64,000 bases of DNA from Microbacterium sp. Root553 (GCF_001426995.1 NZ_LMFY01000003.1:62001-126000); one strand, 5' to 3'; shown: positions 53,724 through 64,000, numbered from the stretch's first letter. Translations and numbers: made by a program. Notes: generated by a model from the letters alone, not told the origin.

Positions 53724-54347
53724 ATGTCTGAAGACACCAAGGTCGTCGCCGAGCTCCGCGAGAGCTTCGGCAAGGGCTTCGCCCGCCGTCTGCGCGCAGC
53801 CGGAAAGATCCCCGCCGTCATCTACGGTCACGGCACCGAGCCCGTGCACGTCGCACTGCCCGGCCACCAGGTCTCGCTGATCATCCGTCGCGCCAACGCG
53901 CTCCTCGAGCTCGACATCGAGGGCAAGGGCCAGCTCGCACTGGTCAAGGACGTCCAGCGCGACCCGGTGCACCAGATCATCGAGCACATCGACCTGCTCG
54001 TCGTGAAGAAGGGCGAGAAGGTCACGATCGACGTCCCGCTCGTCGTCACCGGCGAGACGTTCCCCGGCACGATCGCCAACCTCGACGCGACCACGCTGTC
54101 GATCGAGGCCGAGGCGACGCACATCCCGCAGAACGTCGAGGTCTCCGTCGAGGGACTCGAAGAGGGCGCGCACATCACCGCCGCCGACGTCAAGCTGCCC
54201 AAGGGCTCGACGCTGCTGACCGACCCCGAGACGCTCGTCGTCGCGGTCTCCGTGCCGGTGCTCGACCTCGAGACCGACACCACCGCCGAGGAGCCCGCCG
54301 AGGGCGAGACCGAGGAAGAGGCCGCGCAGGAGGACGCCGCGGAGTGA
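53724..54347 (+). CDS. rplY: 50S ribosomal protein L25 (TL5/CTC form)
   Basis: A 207-residue 5S-rRNA-binding protein with an N-terminal L25 domain (AELRESFGKGFARRLRAAGKIPAVIYG) and the C-terminal TL5/CTC beta domain, ending in an acidic tail rich in Glu. ATG 53724 follows AAGGAG; upstream in-frame starts are rejected because they add residues unlike the family. The upstream leader, about 200 bases, contains a GGATGC/GCATCC stem and an AAGCC/GGCTT stem that may control expression. Confidence 0.95.
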   Translation: MSEDTKVVAELRESFGKGFARRLRAAGKIPAVIYGHGTEPVHVALPGHQVSLIIRRANALLELDIEGKGQLALVKDVQRDPVHQIIEHIDLLVVKKGEKVTIDVPLVVTGETFPGTIANLDATTLSIEAEATHIPQNVEVSVEGLEEGAHITAADVKLPKGSTLLTDPETLVVAVSVPVLDLETDTTAEEPAEGETEEEAAQEDAAE

Positions 54348-54380
54348 TCTCCGCAGGCGCAGCCCACGGCTGACTGCTTC

Positions 54381-54415
54381 ACAGAGGGGGCGCGAGCAGA
54401 TCGCGCCCCCTCTGT
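54381..54415 (+). terminator. terminator between rplY and pth
   Basis: A perfect 15-bp stem (54381-54395 with 54401-54415) and 5-base loop. No T-run follows beyond CGTATCC. It probably separates rplY from pth, although read-through is possible. Confidence 0.88.
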
Positions 54416-54466
54416 CGTATCCTGACCCGGGCGCCGCACAGGGCCCACCCCCGAGAGGACGACGAC

Positions 54467-55048
54467 ATGGCATCCACCTGGCTCGTGGTGGGGCTCGGCA
54501 ACCCCGGCCCGCGATACGAGGCGACCCGGCACAATGTGGGTCAGATGGTGATCGACGAGCTCGCTGCGCGGCGTGGCGAGACCTTCCGCGAGCACAAGGG
54601 CGGCGCGCGCGTCGTGGAGACGTGGCTCCGTCCGGGCGGAGACAAGCTGGTGCTCGCGAAGCCGAACACGTTCATGAACGTCTCGGGCACTCCGGTCGCA
54701 GCCCTCGCGCGCTTCTACTCGGTGCCTCCCGAGCAGATCATCGTGATCCATGACGAGCTCGACATCCCGTTCGACACGGTCAAGCTCAAGACAGGCGGCG
54801 GACACGGCGGGCACAACGGCGTGCGCGACATCGCCCGAGCGATCACCACGCCCGATTTCCCGCGCGTGCGGGTGGGGATCGGTCGGCCCGTCGGACGGCA
54901 GGATCCCGCGGACTGGGTGCTCTCGCCCTTCGGCAAGGACGAACGCGCGAACCTGCCGATCCTCGTCTCCGACGCGGCGGATGCCGTCGAACTCCTGGTC
55001 GCCGAGGGGCTCCTCGCCGCGCAGCAGAAGCACCACGCCCCGCGCTGA
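54467..55048 (+). CDS. pth: peptidyl-tRNA hydrolase
   Basis: Releases tRNA from stalled peptidyl-tRNAs. The 193-residue enzyme has VVGLGNPGPRYEATRHNVGQM with the catalytic His, KPNTFMNVSG, and IHDELDIPFDTVKLKTGGGHGGHNG with the Asp. The ATG follows GAGAGGACGACG. Length and neighbour (rplY upstream) fit the usual actinobacterial order. Confidence 0.96.
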   Translation: MASTWLVVGLGNPGPRYEATRHNVGQMVIDELAARRGETFREHKGGARVVETWLRPGGDKLVLAKPNTFMNVSGTPVAALARFYSVPPEQIIVIHDELDIPFDTVKLKTGGGHGGHNGVRDIARAITTPDFPRVRVGIGRPVGRQDPADWVLSPFGKDERANLPILVSDAADAVELLVAEGLLAAQQKHHAPR

Positions 55049-55079
55049 GCGTGGGTGCACGCCCGGAGGCGCACGGCGG

Positions 55080-55733
55080 TCAGGGCAGGAAGCCCGTGGC
55101 GGTTCCCGTCGATACGGTCACGAGCACGACGACCCAGAAGATGATGGGGCCCAGTACGGCGACGACCAGGGCCGCGATCCCGGCGCCACGCCCCTGCTTC
55201 TTGCGGATGGCGAGGATGCCGATCACGATCGCCGCGATCCCGAGGATCGTGCCCGTCCAGAACGACACCTCCGCCCACAGCACCTGGTCGCGGGCGGGGG
55301 AGAGGACCGAGAGGAAGTCGGGCGAGGTGGTGTCCAGCCCGCCGGGGATGCGGCGGCCGATCTCGAACCCCGCGATGCCGGCCACGATGGGCGTGACGAC
55401 GGCCGCCACGATCGACAGGATCAGGGCGATGAGGCCGAGGACCCCGGACTTCTTCGGCTCCGTGGCGGGCGGCTGGTAGGAGCCTGCGGGGGACTGGTAG
55501 CCGCCCACCGGCACCTGATAGGCGCCGGGAGGGCTGGCCTGGTAGACGGGAGCGCCCGCGGGCGCCTGGTACGGCTGCGCGGTGGGGGCCGACGGTGCCG
55601 ACTGCGGGTATGCCGGAGGGGCGGGGGGAGCTGGCTGATACGTCGGAGCCGCGGGCGGAGCCGGCTGATAGGCCGGAGGCGCGGGTGGTACGGGAGGAAC
55701 GGCGCCGGACGGGGGCAGCTGCGGGTCAGTCAC
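55080..55733 (-). CDS. proline-rich membrane protein (DUF4190-like)
   Basis: A 217-residue protein. Residues 1-90 are a Pro/Ala/Tyr-rich region with repeated YQPAPPA and YQ-type motifs; two long hydrophobic segments follow (GVLGLIALILSIVAAVVTPIVAGIAGF and GTILGIAAIVIGILAI), then a third near the C-terminus. Proteins with such a Pro-rich head and a DUF4190-like tail are frequent in actinobacteria and have no assigned function. It is convergent with pth. Confidence 0.75.
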   Translation of the reverse strand: MTDPQLPPSGAVPPVPPAPPAYQPAPPAAPTYQPAPPAPPAYPQSAPSAPTAQPYQAPAGAPVYQASPPGAYQVPVGGYQSPAGSYQPPATEPKKSGVLGLIALILSIVAAVVTPIVAGIAGFEIGRRIPGGLDTTSPDFLSVLSPARDQVLWAEVSFWTGTILGIAAIVIGILAIRKKQGRGAGIAALVVAVLGPIIFWVVVLVTVSTGTATGFLP

Positions 55734-55757
55734 GCCCCCATCCTATGGCGCAGCGCG

Positions 55758-56807
<1,050 letters not shown>

Positions 56808-57650
56808 TCAGCAGGTGTAGTCGACCACGACGGGCGCATGGTCGCTCCAGCGCTGGTCGTAGGCGTCGGCCCGAGCCACGTGGTACGCGGTGACCCGCTC
56901 GGCGAGGGCCGGGGTGGCCAGGTGATAGTCGATCCGCCAGCCGGAATCGTTGTCGAAGGCCTGCCCGCGCATCGACCACCAGGTGTAGGGGCCCTCGACC
57001 TCTCCGTGGAAGGTGCGCCCGACGTCGACCCAGCCGAGGCCCTCGCCGGTGGTGCCGTCGACACCCTCGACGGTTTCGCCCGCCGCGCCGAGGAAGCGGT
57101 CGAAGTACGCGCGCTCGCGGGGGAGGAAGCCCGCCTTCTTGCGGTTGCCTCGCCAGTTCTTGATGTCGAGCTCGCGGTGGCCGACGTTCAGATCGCCCGT
57201 CACGAGAGCGAGCGGACGGTCGCCCGCACCGAGCTCGGCGAGACGCACGCCGAAAGCGTCGAGGAACTTCCACTTCTCGTCCTGCTTCGGGGTGTCGGCT
57301 TCGCCGCTGTGGACGTAGGCGCTGACCACGGTCAGAGGGCGATCGCCGATCAGGAAGTCGGCTTCGATCCAGCGACCCTTCGAGTCGAAGTCCGCATCGC
57401 CGAAGTCGGTCCGTGTCGCGAGGGCAGGGGTGCGGCTCGCGATCGCCACTCCGGCACGGCCCTTCGCCGTCGCCTCATCGTGCACGAACGTCCACCCGGG
57501 GAGAGCCGCCTCGAGGTGTTCGTCCTGCCCTCGGACCTCTTGCAGGGTGAGGATGTCGACGTCGGCGGTGTCGAGCCAGGAGGCCATGCCGTTGCGAGCC
57601 GCCGCTCGGATCCCGTTGACATTGACCGAGGCGATACGCAGATGAGGCAT
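56808..57650 (-). CDS. xthA: exodeoxyribonuclease III
   Basis: A 280-residue metal-dependent AP endonuclease/3'-exonuclease. It begins LRIASVNVNGIRAA and has LTLQEVRGQDE, VVSAYVHSG, TGDLNVGHRELD and the terminal WSDHAPVVVD, the catalytic set of the exo III fold. ATG 57650 is chosen because upstream residues are Arg-rich and not family-like. It acts in base excision repair. Confidence 0.94.
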   Translation of the reverse strand: MPHLRIASVNVNGIRAAARNGMASWLDTADVDILTLQEVRGQDEHLEAALPGWTFVHDEATAKGRAGVAIASRTPALATRTDFGDADFDSKGRWIEADFLIGDRPLTVVSAYVHSGEADTPKQDEKWKFLDAFGVRLAELGAGDRPLALVTGDLNVGHRELDIKNWRGNRKKAGFLPRERAYFDRFLGAAGETVEGVDGTTGEGLGWVDVGRTFHGEVEGPYTWWSMRGQAFDNDSGWRIDYHLATPALAERVTAYHVARADAYDQRWSDHAPVVVDYTC

Positions 57651-57660
57651 ACCCACAAGC

Positions 57661-58869
57661 CTAACGAGGGGGGCCGACATCGGGAGACGTGCGCCCCGGC
57701 TCCGCCAGGAAGCGCTGGACGAGCGGCGACGCCGTCTCCGGCGGAGGGGGAGCGGACGCCTCGAGCGCGTGCAGATCGTCTTCGGCCGCGCGCAGTGCGC
57801 GTCGCGCCGCGAAGGCACGGAACCAGGGTGCCTCGTCGACCGCGGCGCGGGCGTCCCGCACGCGGATGCGTGAGGCCCGCAGCAGCGTCCGGTGCTCGGC
57901 CACCCGCCGCTCCGCCTCGGACTGGTGCATCAGCGGCAGATCACGATCCTGCGCGGCGACCGCGATCCACGAGGACGCCACCAGCATCACGACGCCGTTG
58001 ATCCGGAACCAGAGCAGCAGGCCGACGAAGATCGCGAACGTCGCGAGGAGGGGATTCGAGGGGGTGTAGCTCAGCAGGAATCCCACCCCGAACTGCAGCA
58101 CGGTCATCGCGCCTCCACCGAGCAGCGCACCGGGCCAGATCACGACCCAGTCGAGCGAGGTCCCCGTCAGGAAGCGCACCATCGCGGCGAGCGCGCTCGA
58201 GAGCAGGACGAAGGAGAAGAGGATCGTGCCGATGCGGATGCTGATCTCCCAGCCCGTCGATCCGGAATCCCAGCCGACGAGGCCGAGGATCCAGGTCAGC
58301 GCGGCCGCGCTGGCGGAGCTGAGCACGGAGCCCGCGATCAGGGCGATCCCGAAGAGCAGCGCGGCCAGCAGATCCCGTGCCTTCAGGAGGACGTAGCTGC
58401 GCAGATCCGGCGGCAGCCCGAAGATGTCCCTCGTCGCCCGTCGTGAGAAGGTGACCCAGCCGATGGCGGTCCAGATGACGGTGCCGAGGGCGATCAGACC
58501 CGTCACGCTCAGCACGCCGGTGGTGTTCGCCGCGATCTCCTGCACCTGCGCCGGGGTGAACACGCCCCCCTCGTCGCGGATCAGGTTGGGGACGTAGCCG
58601 TTCACGAGGGCGATCACGCCGTCGACCGCCTCAGAGCTGCCGCCGAGCCACAGCCCGGTGACGGCGAACGCCAGGTAGATCGCCGCGAAGATCGCGAACA
58701 GGGCCTGATAGCTCACCCCTGCCGCGAGGAGGAACCCGTTGTGCTGCAGGAAGTGCCGCCACACCCGCACGGGGAACAGCGCGAGGGTGCGCTGCGTCAG
58801 GGCGGTGGCGCGCTCGACCGCAGCGTCGACACGACCGGAGCCCGAGGCACCTCGATCACGATCAGACAC
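57661..58869 (-). CDS. YihY/BrkB-family membrane protein
   Basis: A 402-residue polytopic protein with about six helices. AAGVSYQALFAIFAAIYLAF near residue 50 is the family's first segment, and GGGAMTVLQFGVGFLLSYTPSNPLLATF and INGVVMLVASSW the later ones. The C-terminal ~90 residues are charged and cytosolic. BrkB/YihY proteins are often labelled as ribonuclease BN by error; their function is not settled. Confidence 0.9.
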   Translation of the reverse strand: MSDRDRGASGSGRVDAAVERATALTQRTLALFPVRVWRHFLQHNGFLLAAGVSYQALFAIFAAIYLAFAVTGLWLGGSSEAVDGVIALVNGYVPNLIRDEGGVFTPAQVQEIAANTTGVLSVTGLIALGTVIWTAIGWVTFSRRATRDIFGLPPDLRSYVLLKARDLLAALLFGIALIAGSVLSSASAAALTWILGLVGWDSGSTGWEISIRIGTILFSFVLLSSALAAMVRFLTGTSLDWVVIWPGALLGGGAMTVLQFGVGFLLSYTPSNPLLATFAIFVGLLLWFRINGVVMLVASSWIAVAAQDRDLPLMHQSEAERRVAEHRTLLRASRIRVRDARAAVDEAPWFRAFAARRALRAAEDDLHALEASAPPPPETASPLVQRFLAEPGRTSPDVGPPR

Positions 58870-58891
58870 GTCTTCACCCTATCCACGCGAC

Positions 58892-58931
58892 GCGAAAGGG
58901 CGGGCACCCGACCGGGCGCCCGCCCTTTCGC
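58892..58931 (-). terminator. terminator after the sdh operon
   Basis: Arms GCGAAAGGGCGGGC (58892-58905) and GCCCGCCCTTTCGC (58918-58931) pair perfectly; the 12-base loop has a small inner stem. It lies just after the sdhB stop codon and ahead of the BrkB gene. Confidence 0.88.
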
Positions 58932-58946
58932 TGCGTACGAGTCGCG

Positions 58947-59714
58947 TCAGGGACGCCCGCGCAGCACGGCCTGCTTGACCTCGGCGATGGCCTTGGTGAC
59001 CTCGATGCCGCGGGGGCATGCCTCGGAGCAGTTGAAGGTGGTGCGGCAGCGCCACACGCCCTCCTTGTCGTTGAGGATGTCGAGGCGCACGGCGGCGTTG
59101 TCGTCGCGCGAGTCGAAGATGAAGCGGTGCGCGTTCACGATCGCGGCGGGGCCGAAGTACTGTCCGTCGGTCCAGAACACCGGGCACGAGGACGTGCAGG
59201 CGGCGCAGAGGATGCACTTGGTCGTGTCGTCGAAGATCTCGCGGTCGGCGATGCTCTGCACGCGCTCCTTGCCCTTCTCCGGCACGGAGTTCGCCACGAG
59301 GAACGGCTGGACCTCGCGGTAGGAGGCGAAGAACGGCTCCATGTCGACGACGAGGTCCTTCTCGAGCGGCAGGCCCTTGATGGCCTCGACGTAGATCGGC
59401 TTCGAGATGTCGAGGTCCTTGATCAGCGTCTTGCAGGCCAGACGGTTGCGGCCGTTGATGCGCATGGCATCGGAGCCGCAGATGCCGTGGGCGCACGAGC
59501 GGCGGAACGTGAGCGATCCGTCGACCTCCCACTTGATCTTGTGCAGCGCGTCGAGCACGCGGTCGGTGGAGAAGAGCTCCACGTCGTAGTCGACCCAGTG
59601 CGGCTCGGAGTCGACCTCGGGGTCGAACCGGCGGATGTTGAAGGTGACGATGAAGGACTGGATCGCCGCCTCTTCGGTCGTGGCTGCGGGGGCTTCGGCG
59701 ATGGCGTTCGACAT
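58947..59714 (-). CDS. sdhB: succinate dehydrogenase iron-sulfur subunit
   Basis: A 255-residue electron-transfer subunit. It has the [2Fe-2S] cluster set (CAHGICGSDAMRINGRNRLAC), the [4Fe-4S] motif CILCAACTSSCPVF and the [3Fe-4S]/[4Fe-4S] Cys region CSEACPRGIEV. ATG 59714 lies two bases from the sdhA stop. It relays electrons from SdhA to the membrane quinone site. Confidence 0.97.
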   Translation of the reverse strand: MSNAIAEAPAATTEEAAIQSFIVTFNIRRFDPEVDSEPHWVDYDVELFSTDRVLDALHKIKWEVDGSLTFRRSCAHGICGSDAMRINGRNRLACKTLIKDLDISKPIYVEAIKGLPLEKDLVVDMEPFFASYREVQPFLVANSVPEKGKERVQSIADREIFDDTTKCILCAACTSSCPVFWTDGQYFGPAAIVNAHRFIFDSRDDNAAVRLDILNDKEGVWRCRTTFNCSEACPRGIEVTKAIAEVKQAVLRGRP

Positions 59715-59716
59715 GC

Positions 59717-61543
59717 TCAGTACTTCCTCTCCATCGGCGGGTAGTTCAACTCGCCCTGCTCGTTCTTCGTGAACACGACGGGCTTCCAGTCGAGCTTGAT
59801 GTGGTCGCCCGGGTCGGACGAGTGCGCATCTCCCGTGAGGTAGGCCATGGTGTGCTGCATGTAGTTCTCGTCGTCGCGCTTCGGGAAGTCGTCGCGCATG
59901 TGTCCGCCACGGCTCTCCTCGCGGTTCTGCGCGGCGTAGACGACGACCTCGGCGATGTCGAGCAGGAAGCCCAGCTCGACGGCCTCGAGCAGGTCGGTGT
60001 TGAAGCGCTTGCCCTTGTCGTCGACGTGGATGTTGCGGTAGCGGTCGCGCAGGTCGGCGATGACGCCGAGAACGTGCTGCAGGGACTCGTGCGTGCGGAA
60101 CACCTGCGCGCCCTTGTCCATCTCGTCCTGCAGCGTCTTGCGCAGCACGGCGATGCGCTCGGTGCCCTGGTTGTTGCGCAGCCCCTCGAGCATGTCCGAG
60201 ACGAAGGCGGCGGGGTTCTCGGGAAGCGGCACGAACTCGGCGGTCTTGACGTACTCGACCGCGTTGCGCCCGGAGCGCTTGCCGAACACGTTGATGTCGA
60301 GCAGCGAGTTGGTGCCGAGACGGTTGGCTCCGTGCACCGAGACGCAGGCGCACTCGCCGGCGGCGTACAGACCGGGCACGACGGTGTCGTTGTCGGCCAG
60401 GACCTCGCCGTTGTTGTTCGTCGGGATCCCGCCCATCGCGTAGTGAGCGGTCGGCATCACCGGCACGGGCTCGACGACCGGGTCGACGCCCAGGTACGTG
60501 CGGGCGAACTCGGTGATGTCGGGGAGCTTGGTCTCGAGGACCTCCGCGCCCAGGTGCGTGCAGTCCAGCAGCACGTAGTCCTTGTGGGGACCCGCGCCGC
60601 GCCCCTCGGCGACCTCCTGGACCATGCAGCGGGCGACGATGTCACGCGGCGCGAGGTCCTTGATGGTCGGGGCGTAGCGCTCCATGAAGCGCTCGCCCGA
60701 GGCGTTGCGCAGGATCGCGCCCTCACCGCGGGCGCCCTCGGTGAGGAGGATGCCGAGTCCGGCGAGACCGGTCGGATGGAACTGGAAGAACTCGAGGTCC
60801 TCGAGAGGGAGGCCCTTGCGCCAGACGATGCCCACGCCGTCGCCGGTGAGGGTGTGCGCGTTCGAGGTCGTCTTGAAGATCTTGCCGAAACCGCCGGTCG
60901 CGAAGATCACGGCCTTGGCCTGGAAGACGTGCAGCTCGCCCGTGGACAGGTCGTAGGCCACGACGCCCGAGACCTGCGTCTTGCCGTCGGCATCCTTCAC
61001 CGTCAGGAGGTCGAGGACGTAGAACTCGTTGAAGAAGTTGATGCCGAGCTTGACGCAGTTCTGGAAGAGCGTCTGCAGGATCATGTGACCGGTGCGGTCG
61101 GCGGCATAGCAGGCGCGACGCACCGGGGTCTTGCCGTGCTCGGCGGTGTGCCCGCCGAATCGGCGCTGATCGATCTTGCCCTCGGGCGTGCGGTTGAAGG
61201 GGAGACCCATGTTCTCGAGGTCGATGACCGCGTCGATCGCCTCCTTGGCGAGGATCTCCGCAGCATCCTGGTCTACGAGGTAGTCGCCACCCTTGACCGT
61301 GTCGAAGGTGTGCCACTCCCAGCTGTCCTCCTCGACGTTCGCGAGGGCGGCCGCCATGCCTCCCTGTGCCGCGCCGGTGTGCGAACGCGTCGGGTAGAGC
61401 TTGGAGATGACGGCGGTGTTCGCGCCGGAGCCTGCCTCGATCGCCGCGCGCATGCCGGCACCGCCGGCGCCCACGATCACGATGTCGAACTGGTGGTAGT
61501 GCACTCCGTCGCGCACGACGGAAGCCTGGGTCTCTGTAGTCAC
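59717..61543 (-). CDS. sdhA: succinate dehydrogenase flavoprotein subunit
   Basis: A 608-residue flavoprotein that oxidises succinate. It shows the FAD-binding [18 protein letters not shown], the [15 protein letters not shown] segment with the His that binds FAD covalently, and RMHDVTS-type substrate loop equivalents such as [17 protein letters not shown]. The stop is next to sdhB, and the gene follows sdhD, giving the order C-D-A-B on the minus strand. Confidence 0.97.
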   Translation of the reverse strand: MTTETQASVVRDGVHYHQFDIVIVGAGGAGMRAAIEAGSGANTAVISKLYPTRSHTGAAQGGMAAALANVEEDSWEWHTFDTVKGGDYLVDQDAAEILAKEAIDAVIDLENMGLPFNRTPEGKIDQRRFGGHTAEHGKTPVRRACYAADRTGHMILQTLFQNCVKLGINFFNEFYVLDLLTVKDADGKTQVSGVVAYDLSTGELHVFQAKAVIFATGGFGKIFKTTSNAHTLTGDGVGIVWRKGLPLEDLEFFQFHPTGLAGLGILLTEGARGEGAILRNASGERFMERYAPTIKDLAPRDIVARCMVQEVAEGRGAGPHKDYVLLDCTHLGAEVLETKLPDITEFARTYLGVDPVVEPVPVMPTAHYAMGGIPTNNNGEVLADNDTVVPGLYAAGECACVSVHGANRLGTNSLLDINVFGKRSGRNAVEYVKTAEFVPLPENPAAFVSDMLEGLRNNQGTERIAVLRKTLQDEMDKGAQVFRTHESLQHVLGVIADLRDRYRNIHVDDKGKRFNTDLLEAVELGFLLDIAEVVVYAAQNREESRGGHMRDDFPKRDDENYMQHTMAYLTGDAHSSDPGDHIKLDWKPVVFTKNEQGELNYPPMERKY

Positions 61544-61562
61544 TTCTCGTATGCCTTCTCTT

Positions 61563-62006
61563 CTACTTGCCCAGGGTCTGGCACTGTTCCCACAGCGTGC
61601 TCGTCTCGGTCACACCGAGGCACGGGTCGAATGTGAAGACGACCAGCGTGCCGAGGATGATGAGCAGTGCCGCGGCCAGGCCGAGGGCCCAGGTGAGTGC
61701 CTTGCGGGCGGTGTTGTTCGTGACGTAGTCGTTGACGATCGTCCGCATGCCGTTGGCGCCGTGGATCAGGGCCAGCCACAGCATGAGGACGTCCCACCAC
61801 TGCCAGAACGGCGTGGCGAACTTGCCCGCGATGAACGCGAAGTCGAGGGCGTGGATGCCCTCGCCGACCATCAGGTTGATGAACAGGTGGCCGAAGATCA
61901 GCACGACGAGGACGACGCCGGAGCCGCGCATGAACAGCCAGCCCCACTTCTCGAGGTTGAATCCGCGGCGGGTGCGTGCCGGAGCGGCGACGGTCTGAGC
62001 GGTCAT
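61563..62006 (-). CDS. sdhD: succinate dehydrogenase membrane anchor subunit
   Basis: A 147-residue membrane protein with three helices. A helix-1 region, [27 protein letters not shown], has a His for heme b; [21 protein letters not shown] is the conserved helix-2 segment. ATG 62006 overlaps the sdhC stop by one base. It anchors SdhAB and helps form the quinone site. Confidence 0.93.
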   Translation of the reverse strand: MTAQTVAAPARTRRGFNLEKWGWLFMRGSGVVLVVLIFGHLFINLMVGEGIHALDFAFIAGKFATPFWQWWDVLMLWLALIHGANGMRTIVNDYVTNNTARKALTWALGLAAALLIILGTLVVFTFDPCLGVTETSTLWEQCQTLGK

Positions 62007-62440
62007 CAGTGTCCTCCTCCGAAGCCGGCGAACGCGAGCATGAGGTGGCGCGGCACGAAGCCCGCCATGATGATGCCCCAGACCAGGAGCACGCCCCAGA
62101 AGAGCTGTCGCTGGTACTTGGCGCCCTTCGACCAGAAGTCGACCGCGATGATGCGCAGGCCGTTCATCGCGTGGAACACGATGCCCGCGACCAGCACGAC
62201 CTCGCCGAGGGCCATGATCGGGTTCTTGTATGTGCCGATGACCGCGTTGTAGGCCTCGGGGGACACCCTGATGAGTGCTGTGTCGAGCACATGCACCAAC
62301 AGGAAGAAGAAGATGGCGACTCCGGTGATGCGGTGAAGCACCCACGACCACATGCCTTCGCGACCTCGGTAGAGGGTGCCGCGGGGCGTCTTGGAAGTGG
62401 TTTCCGAAATCGACGGTGTCAAGCGAGCGCTTGTGGACAC
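62006..62440 (-). CDS. sdhC: succinate dehydrogenase cytochrome b556 subunit
   Basis: A 144-residue three-helix protein. WSWVLHRITGVAIFFFLLVHVLDTALI carries the SdhC signature (HRxTG) with heme-binding His, and IVFHAMNGLRIIAVD is the second conserved segment. The GTG start (62440) is set by GGGAGGAC just upstream. It is the first gene of sdhCDAB; the promoter should lie in the 200-base gap to the divergent guanylyltransferase gene, where I saw no clear motif. Confidence 0.94.
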   Translation of the reverse strand: MSTSARLTPSISETTSKTPRGTLYRGREGMWSWVLHRITGVAIFFFLLVHVLDTALIRVSPEAYNAVIGTYKNPIMALGEVVLVAGIVFHAMNGLRIIAVDFWSKGAKYQRQLFWGVLLVWGIIMAGFVPRHLMLAFAGFGGGH

Positions 62441-62640
62441 GGTCGTCCTCCCTGGATCGATGTGACTCGGTCGCGTGCGATGCGTCTTTCCAGCGTGAAC
62501 GTGCTGTCGTAGGGCACGGCCGATCGGACACCATCCTATTCCCGTGAGAGGGCACCGGGCGACGAAGGGGAACCTAACTCTCTCGATGTCGAGATGTCCG
62601 CCTCCGATGTCCGGATGGCGGCCCGCGATAGCCTGTCAGG

Positions 62641-63756
62641 GTGAGCCAACCGATTCCGAACTTCTATGCCGTCATCCCCGCCGGCGGCATCGGCAGCCGT
62701 CTGTGGCCGCTGTCGCGCGCGGACGCCCCGAAGTTCCTGCACGACCTCACCGGGTCGGGGCATTCGCTGCTCCGCGACACCTGGGACCGGCTGGAGCCGC
62801 TGGCCGGAACCGATCGCATCGCCGTCGTCACCGGCCGCGCGCATCGGGCCGCGGTCGAGGCCGAGCTCCCCGGCATCCAGGACCTCAACGTCTTCCTCGA
62901 GTCCGAGCCCAGGGAGTCGGCGGCCGCGATCGGCCTCGCCGCCGCGATCCTCCACCGCCGCGACCCCGACGTCATCATCGGATCCTTCAGCGCCGATCAC
63001 GTGATCCGCAGCACGCGAGTCTTCGAGTTCGCCGTGCGAGATGCGGTCGAGGTCGCTCGCGAGGGCTACATCTGCACGATCGGCATCGCTCCGACGGAGC
63101 CCGCCATCGGCTTCGGGTACATCAAGAAGGGTCCCGAGCTCGTCGTGGAGGGCGCGCGCGAGGCCGCGCTCGTCGAGAGCTTCGTCGAGAAGCCCGACCT
63201 CGAGACGGCGAAGGCGTACTTCGCCGATCGCGACTACCTCTGGAACGCCGGCATGTTCATCGCGAAGGCGAGCGTGCTCCTCGAGGAGCTCGCCGAGAAC
63301 GAGCCCGCGCTCTACTCCGGACTGCTCGAGCTCGCCGAGGCGTGGGACGACCGCGAACGTCGGGGCCCCGCGGTCGACCGCATCTGGCCGAGGCTGAAGA
63401 AGATCGCCATCGACTACGCCGTCGCCGAGCCCGCCGCCCGTCGCGGCCGCCTCGCCGTCGTGCCCGGCCATTTCGACTGGGATGACGTGGGGGACTTCGC
63501 CTCGCTCACCAAGCTCATCAACAACGGCCGCAAGAACGACCTCGCCGTGCTGGGGCCCAAGGCCCGGGTGCTCTCGGACGCGGCCAGCGGAATCCTCGTC
63601 AGCCAGACCTCGCGAGTGATCAGCCTGATCGGCGTCAAGGACATCGTGGTCGTCGACACCCCCGACGCTCTGCTGGTGACCACGGTCGAGCACGCCCAGC
63701 GCGTGAAGGGCGTCGTCGAGTCGCTCAAGCTCACCGGTCGGGGCGACGTGCTCTGA
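62641..63756 (+). CDS. manC: mannose-1-phosphate guanylyltransferase
   Basis: Makes GDP-mannose from mannose-1-phosphate and GTP. The 371-residue protein has the nucleotide-binding PAGGIGSRLWPLSRADAPKFLHDL, then GSFSADHVI, the FVEKPDLETAKAYF region and WNAGMFIAKASV. It has no isomerase domain, so it is monofunctional. It starts with GTG at 62641. GDP-mannose supplies polyprenyl-phosphate-mannose for protein O-mannosylation by enzymes such as that at 2682, and for wall glycolipids. Confidence 0.93.
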   Translation: MSQPIPNFYAVIPAGGIGSRLWPLSRADAPKFLHDLTGSGHSLLRDTWDRLEPLAGTDRIAVVTGRAHRAAVEAELPGIQDLNVFLESEPRESAAAIGLAAAILHRRDPDVIIGSFSADHVIRSTRVFEFAVRDAVEVAREGYICTIGIAPTEPAIGFGYIKKGPELVVEGAREAALVESFVEKPDLETAKAYFADRDYLWNAGMFIAKASVLLEELAENEPALYSGLLELAEAWDDRERRGPAVDRIWPRLKKIAIDYAVAEPAARRGRLAVVPGHFDWDDVGDFASLTKLINNGRKNDLAVLGPKARVLSDAASGILVSQTSRVISLIGVKDIVVVDTPDALLVTTVEHAQRVKGVVESLKLTGRGDVL

Positions 63757-63904
63757 TGAGCACCCGCCGGCGCTCATCGGCTGGCTTGGTTTCAGCTTTG
63801 TAACCATTCGAAGGCGGCCACGGGTCGAGCATGCACAAAAGTCGAAACAGTAGGTAACTTTGAGCGATCCGCGATGGGCGCGGGACCCTTCCAGGAGGCA
63901 TGAG

Positions 63905-64000
63905 TTGACCATCTCCACCACCAAGAAGCTGCTGGGCGCAACCGTCGCCGCTGGCGTCATCTTCTCTCTCGCCGGCTGCGGCCAGGCTCCCACCGAATCC
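63905..64000 (+). CDS. lipoprotein, N-terminal fragment (possibly ABC binding protein)
   Basis: A TTG start at 63905 follows AGGAGG (63893-63898) by six bases; an ATG at 63900 meets a stop after two codons. The 32 codons in the window encode a charged start (TISTTKK), a hydrophobic core and the lipobox SLAGC, so this is an exported lipoprotein. In related genomes the gene after manC is often a BMP-family nucleoside-binding lipoprotein, but the fragment is too short to confirm this. Confidence 0.75.
   Translation, partial: MTISTTKKLLGATVAAGVIFSLAGCGQAPTES

Noticed and set aside
57651-57818. Extended N-terminus for the exonuclease III gene
   Set aside because: The extra residues are Arg-rich, unlike any family member, and would overlap the 3' end of the BrkB gene; ATG 57650 yields the canonical start.

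Overview
The window is GC-rich, densely packed actinobacterial chromosome. Gene content and order (sdhCDAB, tRNA-Gln/glmU/prs, rplY/pth, a PMT mannosyltransferase next to rsmI, a 13E12-type HNH gene, Dpp-type sugar/peptide transport with a GH1 enzyme) and the frequent GTG starts suggest a Microbacteriaceae member, most likely Microbacterium. This is inference from content, not from a database comparison. I see no prophage, integrase, CRISPR array, rRNA operon or complete insertion sequence.

Layout. 1-7.8 kb: tail of an aldo/keto reductase, an FMN reductase, a DUF255 thioredoxin-fold protein, a protein O-mannosyltransferase back to back with rsmI, a methyltransferase, a LacI regulator, and a VOC protein divergent from a MarR regulator over two matching operators. 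7.9-14.5 kb: a five-gene operon (binding protein, two permeases, fused double ATPase, short GH1 glycosidase) behind a LacI-type operator. 14.5-22.8 kb: a membrane-anchored sulfite-oxidase-like protein, then metG, tatD, a frameshifted MFS gene on the other strand, rsmA, an aldo/keto reductase and ispE. 22.9-28.2 kb: a LacI regulator and a ChvE/MmsAB-type monosaccharide ABC transporter, both preceded by nearly the same palindromic operator, closed by a strong terminator.

28.3-32.7 kb is the least ordinary stretch: two copies in tandem of a lipoprotein/PKD-protein gene pair, each with a perfect TTATCCACA box at the same distance upstream, then an HNH/DUF222 gene whose 3' end runs into 19-bp tandem repeats. 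32.8-41.1 kb: a hydrolase, a spermidine-synthase-like protein, an ABC-F ATPase, a Na+/H+ antiporter and metQNI. 41.1-45.7 kb: a pseudouridine synthase, MarR and GNAT genes, then tRNA-Gln with glmU starting one base after it, and prs. 45.8-48.7 kb: an FMN-binding lipoprotein, ApbE and an RnfD/FNR-type fusion, a probable trans-membrane flavin electron-transfer unit. 48.7-49.5 kb holds a decayed DUF559 endonuclease gene between palindromic repeats. 49.5-64 kb: a two-component system, gnd, a small membrane ORF, rplY, pth, a proline-rich membrane protein, trpS, an exonuclease III homologue, a BrkB-family protein, sdhCDAB, a mannose-1-phosphate guanylyltransferase and the start of a lipoprotein gene.

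Most of the region is housekeeping. The points that deserve checking are the duplicated lipoprotein/PKD pair with its fixed upstream box, the tandem repeats built at gene 3' ends (marR, HNH), the tRNA-glmU junction, the flavin cluster with an apparently cytosolic ApbE, and the repeat-flanked DUF559 remnant.
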